Shown in pieces: positions 1 to 6,173 of a stretch of DNA of 11,136 bases. The first letter of the stretch is position 1. The number at the start of each line of letters is the position of its first letter. This DNA comes from JBGRQB01 sp041725875 (GTDB lineage Bacteria; Bacteroidota; Ignavibacteria; Ignavibacteriales; Melioribacteraceae): NCBI GenBank assembly GCA_041725875.1, contig JBGRQB010000145.1, positions 1 to 11,136 on the forward strand, read 5' to 3'. A program made the translations under genes and the position numbers. The notes below the pieces were generated by a model. The model ran no database searches, was not told where the DNA came from, and was given only the letters and a program-made list of their open reading frames with translations.

Positions 1-670
1 CTGATATGCTTTTGCTTAGCCGTCTGAATGTAGCAATAGAACTATCAGAATATTCAATTGTAAATTGGTTTTTATTTAAAAAATTGATAGTTCTTTTACC
101 ATGTAGATCGTTCACTAAACCCAACCAACCCCAGAATGAATTACCCTTTATCTTATATGGGATATATTCTTTATATGGCGTGTTATCTCTTCCATATTGA
201 AAGTTGTCTTCGTATCCTGGGAGAAAAAATTTGAATTTATTATTGTCATAGAAAATGTAAGTGAGATTTCTTAACCCTCCAGGAGGTGCATCTTTTGGCG
301 AAATGTTGTCATAACGCTCAAGTTCCCACGTACCAATAATGAGTTTATTAAAATTTTGAGCATTAACTATCTGTAACAAATTAGAAGATGAACACAAGAT
401 GTATAAACTATCTGACCACACATCCATATTATTACCTAAAGCTCCCAATCTTTCATCAGAATTGGCATCGCGATAACAATATTTTGTTTGGTTTGCATAA
501 TCAAAACTTGAATAAGAAAGTGCTGCGTTATTAAGAGCTTGCCCGCCTTCACTCAAAATAAAAATACCTTCGGCATTTGATTCTCCGGGAGGTGTTACCG
601 GATCATCATCTGAGCAAGCTGTAAAAAAGAAGAGTCCGGCTAGGATATAGAGTAACCATAATTTTTTCAT
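1..670 (-). CDS. Lipoprotein, DUF5074/YncE-like N-terminus joined to lipocalin-like domain (partial, 3' end outside window)
   Basis: I translated the minus strand from the ATG at 670-668; the frame is open for 223 codons to the window edge. Residues 1-19 are a lipoprotein signal with lipobox FTAC (Cys19), then an acidic SDDD linker typical of Bacteroidota surface lipoproteins. Residues ~33-110 carry the hallmarks of the DUF5074/YncE-like propeller proteins that accompany BtuB receptors: EGIFILSEGG, an NNAALSY strand, ERLGALGNNM, then DSLYILCSSSN and LLQIVNAQNF. From residue ~112 the character changes to IIGTWELERYD, YIFYDNNKFKFF, NQFTIEYSD and ATFRRLSK, the pattern of a lipocalin-like barrel. 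The start overlaps the receptor stop (ATGA, four bases), implying translational coupling and shared riboswitch control. It is probably anchored at the outer membrane as a partner of the receptor. The propeller assignment is by eye and fairly sure; the lipocalin-like assignment is less sure. Confidence 0.8.
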   Translation of the reverse strand, partial: MKKLWLLYILAGLFFFTACSDDDPVTPPGESNAEGIFILSEGGQALNNAALSYSSFDYANQTKYCYRDANSDERLGALGNNMDVWSDSLYILCSSSNLLQIVNAQNFNKLIIGTWELERYDNISPKDAPPGGLRNLTYIFYDNNKFKFFLPGYEDNFQYGRDNTPYKEYIPYKIKGNSFWGWLGLVNDLHGKRTINFLNKNQFTIEYSDSSIATFRRLSKSIS

Positions 671-2826
671 AATATCTCCAATTTATATGTTATTAAAAAA
701 TTTCTTAACGGCATTGGGTAAGATTGCACTACAAAATAATTTTCATTTAATACATTATGTACCTTGAGCGTAACTGAATTTCTTTTGGAAAACAATCTAA
801 AGTTATATGTGGCAGAAATATCTGTAACAAAAAAATGTTTTAATCTGTTTCTTTTTGTGTTATCCTTTGAAAAAAATCTTTCACTTTCAAAATGTGTAAA
901 CAAAGCAATATCAAAATCATTATATGATACTGAAGCATTAACACTTAACCTGTGTACAGGTGAATAGATAAGGTATTTATCATAAGAGTTATCGCCCGGA
1001 CCATAATAGTTTTTATTTCTTGCATCTGTTAAATTATAAATTATATCTAATCTTAATTGATCATTTAACAGATACTTATTTATCTCTGCTTCAAGTCCGA
1101 CAGTTTTCACCTTTCCGTAATTTGTCGGACGATGAATTCCCCCTCTTCCCGGAAGCCAAACAATTTTATCTTCTCCGTCAATATTGAAATATGAAACAGC
1201 AATATTAGTTTTACCCAAAAAGTTGAATTGATAATCAAATCCCAAATCAAACCCTTTATATTTTTCAGCCACCAAATCTGATGGAAAAAACAGACTGGAA
1301 AAGTATCTTTCATTTAGTGTAGGATTTCTGAAACTGTCAAAATAATGAGCTTTGAAAATTAAATTTTTAATGCCGGACGGACGAGTAGCAAAACTTACAT
1401 TAAAACTTCTACCTTCAGTGTGTTTGTCATATCCAAGTTTTTCATCAATGAAATCATACGTAAAATGGAATGACACAGTGGTTGTTTTTAACAGTCCCAG
1501 CACATCGTGAAAAGTGCTTGCCAGAGAGCCAAAAAGTTTGTGGTTATATCTAAAATTTGAAATCGGTTTATCAAGATTATCAATATGATTCATTCCCGAA
1601 ACATCAGCATAGTTATATTCATATCCGGCTGAGAGATTGGAATTGAAGAACTTATAATTAAATCTGTTGAGCAAAGTAACTTCATTCATTCTCGATTCTT
1701 TTCTTTTTTCCTGATAGAAAAGTTCGTTATCCGGATCTTCATAAATCGACAATTGATTATGATAACTCAATGTTGAGTTAAAAGTTAAATCTTTATTAAA
1801 GAGATAATCAAAATTTATAATTGAAAGGGATGAGTTTGTTTCATTTTCTGCTTTGCTGCTTGCAACATTGTTTGTTACAACAAATCCGGGAATGCCGTTT
1901 TTGAAATGTGAATAGTGTGAATATAATTTCAGGACATAACTACTTTTTTTGAAATTCAAATTACCGCTGATAAAACCTTTTTCAAATTGCGCATTTTTTC
2001 TTTCATATTTATTTCCTGAAAATTCAAAATCATATCTGTTTTCAGATTCTCCATATTCGGCCTTTATTCCGTAAGAAATTTCTGCATCGGCTTTATTGCA
2101 ACTTCCTGAAATTCCTTTGTATCCGTCACCATCAGCTTTTAACATCAGATTCATTGAATTTCTGTTACTGTTGCCGGAAGTTATTTTTACAATTCCTCCT
2201 GCAGCAATGTGAGAAGATTTGGTATCGGCGCTTTTATAGACTTCTATTTTATCAATTGAATTAGAACTGATTTTTGAAAAATCAAAAATTCCGGAACGTA
2301 AGTCAGTTACCTTTACATTGTTAAATAAAACTATTGTATTCTCACTGCTCATCCCGCGTGATGAAACTGTTTTTGTTGCACCATAACCGCCATAATCTTT
2401 TAACTGAAGAGAGGATTTTAATTTAAGAACCTCACCAACATTATTAAAGCTTTGAATCTCCTTTGCAGAAATTTCAATTGTTTTACTAAACTGTGATTTA
2501 TCTCCGGCCAGACTTGAATCTTCAACAACAACTTCCTGCTCAACAAATGTTTTAGCAGATAGTTTCACAAATTGTTTTTTTACCAATTCACTTTTAGTGA
2601 AACTTTTTGAGTTATAAGCAAGATGCGAAAAATGAATCTTCTCGGTTTTTGTAAAAAACTTTAAATCTATTTGTCCGTTTTTATTTGTAATTCTGGAACT
2701 GTTTTTTGAATTAACAACAACATCGGAAATGGGAATCAGCTTTAAACTGTCAACAACAGTTATCGTCTGCGAAAACCCTAAAGTGGAGAGTATTAAAATT
2801 AATGTAAGTGTTTTTATAATTCTCAT
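667..2826 (-). CDS. btuB: TonB-dependent outer-membrane receptor, BtuB-like (cobalamin uptake)
   Basis: Outer-membrane beta-barrel receptor, 719 residues, expected to import vitamin B12 or another corrinoid using TonB energy. Residues 1-20 are a signal peptide ending GFSQ. Residues ~21-100 resemble the carboxypeptidase-regulatory-like domain common on Bacteroidota receptors (DVVVNSKNSSRITNKNGQID). The plug spans ~115-218, with SSRGMSSENTIVLFNNVKV and the plug-end signature IDKIEVYKS followed by AAGGIVKITSG. The remainder is alternating barrel strands, ending in VLNENYFVVQS then LRNFLITYKLEIL, a normal receptor C-terminus. Family membership is read from sequence. The B12 substrate is inferred mainly from the cobalamin riboswitch directly upstream and the YncE-like lipoprotein directly downstream. 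No strong Shine-Dalgarno precedes the ATG at 2826. It is transcribed divergently from the sigma54 activator gene. A different corrinoid, such as cobinamide, is equally possible. Confidence 0.88.
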   Translation of the reverse strand: MRIIKTLTLILILSTLGFSQTITVVDSLKLIPISDVVVNSKNSSRITNKNGQIDLKFFTKTEKIHFSHLAYNSKSFTKSELVKKQFVKLSAKTFVEQEVVVEDSSLAGDKSQFSKTIEISAKEIQSFNNVGEVLKLKSSLQLKDYGGYGATKTVSSRGMSSENTIVLFNNVKVTDLRSGIFDFSKISSNSIDKIEVYKSADTKSSHIAAGGIVKITSGNSNRNSMNLMLKADGDGYKGISGSCNKADAEISYGIKAEYGESENRYDFEFSGNKYERKNAQFEKGFISGNLNFKKSSYVLKLYSHYSHFKNGIPGFVVTNNVASSKAENETNSSLSIINFDYLFNKDLTFNSTLSYHNQLSIYEDPDNELFYQEKRKESRMNEVTLLNRFNYKFFNSNLSAGYEYNYADVSGMNHIDNLDKPISNFRYNHKLFGSLASTFHDVLGLLKTTTVSFHFTYDFIDEKLGYDKHTEGRSFNVSFATRPSGIKNLIFKAHYFDSFRNPTLNERYFSSLFFPSDLVAEKYKGFDLGFDYQFNFLGKTNIAVSYFNIDGEDKIVWLPGRGGIHRPTNYGKVKTVGLEAEINKYLLNDQLRLDIIYNLTDARNKNYYGPGDNSYDKYLIYSPVHRLSVNASVSYNDFDIALFTHFESERFFSKDNTKRNRLKHFFVTDISATYNFRLFSKRNSVTLKVHNVLNENYFVVQSYPMPLRNFLITYKLEIL

Positions 2827-2932
2827 TTTACCGTAATTTCTATCGCGGAAAATGTGAATTTACAAGGAGGGCTAATCCGAATTGCCAGACCTGAATACCA
2901 CACCTTACCCGCGAAGGTTGATTCCTAATTTC
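2827..2932 (-). promoter_or_regulatory. Riboswitch expression platform in the btuB leader
   Basis: This 106-nt leader lies between the aptamer and the receptor ATG. Two alternative pairings are visible. CAGGTCT (plus coordinates 2887-2893) is complementary to AGACCTG in the aptamer's 3' B12 box (2939-2945), seven pairs. TCGCGG (2909-2914) is complementary to CCGCGA (2843-2848), 17 nt before the start codon. A small hairpin, ACCTT/AAGGT (2902-2918), places most of the CGCGG stretch in its loop. No U-run follows any hairpin, so control at translation initiation seems more likely than intrinsic termination. The pairings are read by eye; their use as a switch is inference. Confidence 0.5.
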
Positions 2933-3086
2933 TTATGGCAGGTCTCCTGGCTCGGAACATTAACTACGCCTTCCCATCATTTTTCAATAACAACAGTGGC
3001 AAAATGTAATTAACTTAGGTTCCTTACAGTTGCGGGGCAGCACCGGATTTACACCGGTTTCCCTATTATCCTAACAGGCACCATAA
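2933..3086 (-). promoter_or_regulatory. Cobalamin (B12) riboswitch aptamer
   Basis: On the minus strand the closing P1 stem is TTATGG (3086-3081) pairing with CCATAA (2938-2933), six perfect pairs. Inside are all the conserved boxes of the family: the element reading CCGGTG, AAATCCGG, GCTGCCCCGC then AACTGTAA (3057-3024); GCCACTG (3000-2994); GGGAAGGC (2975-2968); and the B12 box AGCCAGGAGACCTGCC (2952-2937). Length of 154 nt is normal. It lies in the leader of the BtuB-like receptor and should shut the operon off when adenosyl- or methylcobalamin is abundant. Confidence 0.96.
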
Positions 3087-3101
3087 TTTTTTTAACTGAT
3101 C

Positions 3102-3132
3102 CAAACTTAAGGATGTTCAAATCAAAATCAAA
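3102..3132 (-). promoter_or_regulatory. Putative Bacteroidota-type promoter of the btuB operon
   Basis: On the minus strand, TTTG (3132-3129), a 19-nt spacer and TAAGTTTG (3109-3102) match the Bacteroidota sigma consensus TTTG / TAnnTTTG. Transcription would begin just before the riboswitch P1 stem that starts at 3086, which is the right place. The consensus is known from Bacteroidia; its use in an Ignavibacteria-like host is an assumption. Confidence 0.5.
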
Positions 3133-3231
3133 GAAAATTATTGAAAACGAATTAATTTGATATCTGAAAAGAAATTATTATTTTGATGAATCTGTAACAA
3201 AGTTAAAGCATCACATTGAAAAAAATTTTTT

Positions 3232-4560
3232 ATGTCACTTAACGAAAAGCTTAAAGAACATATATTAGATTCGATCGGAGAAGGCGTTCTTACAGTTGAT
3301 AAAGAATTTCGCATCAATTTTGTAAATAAAGCTGCAAAAAGAATTCTTGGTCTGGAAGAAAGTGAAATTATCGGAAACTTTTGCAAATATGTTCTGGCTT
3401 CAAGTCACTGCTTTAATAATTGTCCAATTGCCTCGGCTCTCACCTCAGGTAAAGGAACCATCGGCCAGGAAATAAAGATAGCTCCCCCCGGAAAAAAAAG
3501 TATTCACCTGAAAGTAAACTCTTCGGTTCTTTATGATGACACAGGCGAACCGATCGGAGGAATTCTTTCTTTTCATGACATTACCGAATTAAAAACCATA
3601 AAGAAAGAATTACGAAACATAAATTCTTTTCAGGGAATTATAGGAACCAGTAAAGCGATGCAGGAAATTTTCACTCTTATTCAGGAAGTGAAAAACTCTG
3701 ATGCGCCGGTTCTTATTTTAGGTGAATCAGGAACAGGAAAAGAACTGGTTGCAAATGCTATTCAGCAAACCAGCAGCAGAAACAAAAATGCTTTTATAAA
3801 AGTTAACTGTTCTGTTTTTTCTGAAAACCTTCTTCCAAGTGAGTTATTCGGACATGTAAAAGGTGCTTTTACAGATGCAATTCGCGACAGAAAAGGACGC
3901 TTTGAAATGGCTCATCAGGGAACAATTTTTCTTGATGAAATTGCTGAAATGCCTTTGCAGATGCAGACTAAAATTTTGCGCGTTCTGCAGGAAGGAACCT
4001 TTGAAAGAATCGGAGAATCACTTAGCAGAAAAATTGACACGCGTATTATTGCAGCAACAAATGTCGACATTGAAAAAGCCCTGACTGAAAACAACTTTCG
4101 GGAGGATTTATATTACAGATTAAATGTAATTCAAATTACAATTCCTCCTCTGCGTGACAGAATTGAAGATCTTCTTCCGCTTACAAAATATTTTATAAAG
4201 AAATTTAATATAGTTTATAATAAATCTGTAACTGATTTAACTGATGAAGCTCTCGATGTTTTATCCGGCTACAACTGGCCCGGAAATATTCGCGAACTAG
4301 AGAATACAATTGAATTTGGTATGGTAAGAGCAACAGGTGATAAACTTGGAAAAGAGATGCTCCCAATCCGAATCAGAAAAAATGATTTTCCTGATGCAAC
4401 ACCTCAGTATATGATAAAAGATAACAATCAGGAAAAACTTGAATTACTGAAATACCTTGAACAAGCAAAATGGAATAAATCCAAAGCCGCCGAACTAATG
4501 GGGGTCGGTAGAACAACCTTGTGGCGCAAAATGAAGAAATTCGGATTAATTGAAGATTAA
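3232..4560 (+). CDS. Sigma54-dependent transcriptional activator with PAS sensor (PAS-AAA+-Fis HTH)
   Basis: An enhancer-binding protein of 442 residues that remodels sigma54 RNA polymerase by ATP hydrolysis. The PAS domain (~8-120) carries Cys51, Cys60 and Cys64, the cysteine pattern of a recurrent group of activator PAS domains that could bind a metal or Fe-S centre or sense redox. The AAA+ domain (~133-365) has Walker A GESGTGKE (164-171), Walker B GTIFLDEI (230-237), arginine-finger region FREDLYYRLNV (289-299) and WPGNIRELEN. The sigma54-contacting loop reads GAFTDA (211-216) instead of GAFTGA. The C-terminus (~402-442) is a Fis-type helix-turn-helix, NKSKAAELMGVGRTTLWRKM. There is no receiver domain, so it senses directly and is not part of a two-component pair. 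An in-frame TGA at 3217 leaves 3232 as the first possible ATG; no Shine-Dalgarno is evident. Repeats and a sigma54 promoter immediately downstream suggest that it controls the next operon. Confidence 0.95.
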   Translation: MSLNEKLKEHILDSIGEGVLTVDKEFRINFVNKAAKRILGLEESEIIGNFCKYVLASSHCFNNCPIASALTSGKGTIGQEIKIAPPGKKSIHLKVNSSVLYDDTGEPIGGILSFHDITELKTIKKELRNINSFQGIIGTSKAMQEIFTLIQEVKNSDAPVLILGESGTGKELVANAIQQTSSRNKNAFIKVNCSVFSENLLPSELFGHVKGAFTDAIRDRKGRFEMAHQGTIFLDEIAEMPLQMQTKILRVLQEGTFERIGESLSRKIDTRIIAATNVDIEKALTENNFREDLYYRLNVIQITIPPLRDRIEDLLPLTKYFIKKFNIVYNKSVTDLTDEALDVLSGYNWPGNIRELENTIEFGMVRATGDKLGKEMLPIRIRKNDFPDATPQYMIKDNNQEKLELLKYLEQAKWNKSKAAELMGVGRTTLWRKMKKFGLIED

Positions 4561-4562
4561 TC

Positions 4563-4621
4563 GTTTCAAAAATTGAAACATTATGTTTCGTGTTTCACTA
4601 TTATGTTTCGCCAATGAAACA
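4563..4621. promoter_or_regulatory. GTTTC/GAAAC inverted-repeat cluster, candidate upstream activator sites
   Basis: Just after the activator stop codon are several copies of TGAAACA / TGTTTC(A/G). Site A is GTTTCA-N5-TGAAAC (4563-4579, centre 4571). Site B is TGTTTCG-N4-TGAAACA (4604-4621, centre ~4612.5). Between them are TGTTTCG (4584-4590) and TGTTTCA (4591-4597). The two palindrome centres are ~42 bp apart, four helical turns. They lie ~85 and ~127 bp upstream of the predicted start of the sigma54 promoter, a usual enhancer distance. Dimeric binding by the Fis domain of the adjacent activator is inferred. Confidence 0.6.
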
Positions 4622-4671
4622 CAATGATTCACAATCCGCTATTTTTTTCTCCTTTTATAACTTTTTCTTAA

Positions 4672-4687
4672 TGGCATAACTATTGGA
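4672..4687 (+). promoter_or_regulatory. Sigma54 (-24/-12) promoter of the octaheme cytochrome operon
   Basis: TGGCAT-N5-TTGGA matches the sigma54 consensus TGGCAC-N5-TTGCW, with the two GG/GC dinucleotides correctly spaced. The only notable departure is G for C at the -12 dinucleotide. It sits between the activator gene and the operon, with enhancer-like repeats upstream. Counting from the -12 element puts the transcription start near 4698, almost on the first ATG of the next gene. Confidence 0.65.
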
Positions 4688-4698
4688 GTAGAGACGAT

Positions 4699-5148
4699 AT
4701 GAGCGAAATGTTAGCAAATCAATATTTTATGGCGAGAAATTTTATTTCAGCCGAAAGCGAATATGAGAAATATGTTATCTCTAAACCTGATAGTTTGCTG
4801 GCCAAGAAGAAGTTAATCATCTGTTATACCGAGAACGGAAAAATTGATAAGGCACTAAAACTTTTTAACGATGTAATATCAATTCAAATTCAGATAATTA
4901 CATCCACTGATCTTATAAAAGATGATTGTCCGTGTCCGGAAATAATTAAAAGAATTATTGAGATCAACGATGGAGCGGAATCTGCCGATGTTTTGATCCA
5001 GCTTGGAATACTATGGCTATACTGTAACCCGGAAACTTCTTTATCTTATTTTGAAAAGGCTAAACTGTCAGGTGAATATGAATACGATATAACATTCGCC
5101 ATTGACAAAATTAAAGCATTTTTAACTAAGATAAGAGGAATAACATGA
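4699..5148 (+). CDS. Small TPR-repeat protein, first gene of the octaheme operon
   Basis: A 149-residue protein without signal peptide or membrane segment, probably cytoplasmic. Helical repeats of TPR type are visible at ~1-33 (ANQYFMARNFISAESEYEKY followed by VISKP), ~36-66 (CYTENGKIDKALKLFNDVIS) and ~95-125 (LGILWLYCNPETSLSYFEKA). A DCPCP segment near residues 76-80 gives two closely spaced cysteines (Cys77, Cys79). TPR proteins usually act as binding scaffolds; here it may assist assembly of the cytochrome complex, but nothing in the sequence names a partner. The chosen ATG has GGAG ten bases upstream, but that GGAG lies in the predicted -12 promoter element. Met4 (4708) is an alternative, while Met11 (4729) would cut into the first repeat. 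The stop overlaps the porin start by four bases (ATGA). Confidence 0.82.
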   Translation: MSEMLANQYFMARNFISAESEYEKYVISKPDSLLAKKKLIICYTENGKIDKALKLFNDVISIQIQIITSTDLIKDDCPCPEIIKRIIEINDGAESADVLIQLGILWLYCNPETSLSYFEKAKLSGEYEYDITFAIDKIKAFLTKIRGIT

Positions 5149-6128
5149 AATCCATGTTTACCAAAATTTCCGTTTTGTTTGTTGTTCTATTCACATTTGC
5201 TTTTTCACAAGATCTGTCTAAAATTCCCGCTCCAAAAATTGGTGTATGGGTAGTTTCAAATTATCAATATGTAGACAGTGACAACCTAACTCCCGATAAT
5301 AATTTTAATCTAAAACACGCCCGCTTCCTGTTAAAAGGAAAAGTAATGAAAAATGTAAGCTACCACGCAATGGTTGATTTACATGATAATACTGAAAAGG
5401 GACCTAAATTTATGCAAGCCTGGGTTGCTTATTCTCTAGACAAAATGTTAAACATTCGTGTTGGTCAGTTCAAATATCCATTTGGTGCAGAAGCTTATTC
5501 TTCATTAATGAAATGGAAATTTATCAATCCTTCATTTGTTACCGGCGGAATTGTTAAAAAACTTGGAAGCAGCGGCAGTATGTTCCGTGATTTGGGTATT
5601 CAGGTATATGGCCAGCACCAGCTTTCAAAAGCAGTTGGTTTTGAATACAAAGCTATGCTTATGAATGGTTCAGGCGGCAACGCTTCTGATAATAACAATG
5701 ACAAAGATATTGTTGTTTATGCTGGATTAAAATTACCTCATAAAATTCATTTCGGCGCTTCTGTTTACTCAGGTAAAAATGGCGTTGACGGTGAATATTC
5801 TGAAACAGCTTTTGGTGTTCAGGCAAAATTTAATACAAAAAAACTTTCACTTCAGGCTGAATATATTACAGCTAACTACGAAGTATCTCCAACTAAAGAA
5901 GTTGAACCGGATGGATTCTACGCTTACGCAACTTATAAAATTCTTCCTAAATTCGAAGCCGGTGCAAGATTCGATTCTTACAAATCTGACTCAGGTGCTA
6001 CTGAAAAAGAAAGATTTACACTTTCAGCAGGTTATTATCTAAATCCTATTAACCGAATTATGGTTAACTACGAAATCAAAAAGGATATGGATAATCTTTT
6101 CACAATCCAGTTTTATGTAGGCTTATAA
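5145..6128 (+). CDS. Outer-membrane porin, phosphate-selective porin O/P type
   Basis: A 327-residue beta-barrel protein. Residues 1-21 are a signal peptide ending FAFSQ. The mature part shows the run of short amphipathic strands and the signature region of the O/P porin family: FNLKHARFLLKGKV, then YHAMVDLHDN, then LNIRVGQFKYPFGAEAYSS. The last strand, MDNLFTIQFYVGL, closes the barrel at the C-terminus. Family members let small anions cross the outer membrane. Placement between the TPR gene and a multiheme cytochrome suggests that this copy imports the electron acceptor or an associated anion; substrate is inference. AGAGGA lies a few bases before the ATG, and the start overlaps the upstream stop, so translation is likely coupled. 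Met4 is a possible alternative start that still leaves a workable signal peptide. Confidence 0.85.
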   Translation: MKSMFTKISVLFVVLFTFAFSQDLSKIPAPKIGVWVVSNYQYVDSDNLTPDNNFNLKHARFLLKGKVMKNVSYHAMVDLHDNTEKGPKFMQAWVAYSLDKMLNIRVGQFKYPFGAEAYSSLMKWKFINPSFVTGGIVKKLGSSGSMFRDLGIQVYGQHQLSKAVGFEYKAMLMNGSGGNASDNNNDKDIVVYAGLKLPHKIHFGASVYSGKNGVDGEYSETAFGVQAKFNTKKLSLQAEYITANYEVSPTKEVEPDGFYAYATYKILPKFEAGARFDSYKSDSGATEKERFTLSAGYYLNPINRIMVNYEIKKDMDNLFTIQFYVGL

Positions 6129-6159
6129 ACTTAACATTAATCAGGTTGTAAATTGCCCT

Positions 6160-6165
6160 GGAGGT
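6160..6165 (+). promoter_or_regulatory. Shine-Dalgarno GGAGGT that fixes the octaheme cytochrome start
   Basis: A strong GGAGGT sits eight bases before the ATG at 6174. It rules out the in-frame TTG at 6153, which would translate through the ribosome-binding site and add seven residues (MPWRFVV) ahead of a good signal peptide. Confidence 0.85.
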
Positions 6166-6173
6166 TCGTAGTA

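Noticed and set aside
6..200. Plus-strand 64-codon open frame at the left edge
   Set aside because: Antisense to the lipoprotein frame, which is open to the edge and has recognisable domains; no Shine-Dalgarno or motif.
4563..4631. GTTTC/GAAAC repeats as a small CRISPR array
   Set aside because: Units are only seven bases, spacers are 3-6 bases, and orientation alternates; this fits protein-binding sites, not CRISPR.
6153..6173. Upstream TTG start for the octaheme cytochrome
   Set aside because: It would translate through the strong GGAGGT ribosome-binding site and add residues ahead of a good signal peptide; ATG at 6174 is preferred.
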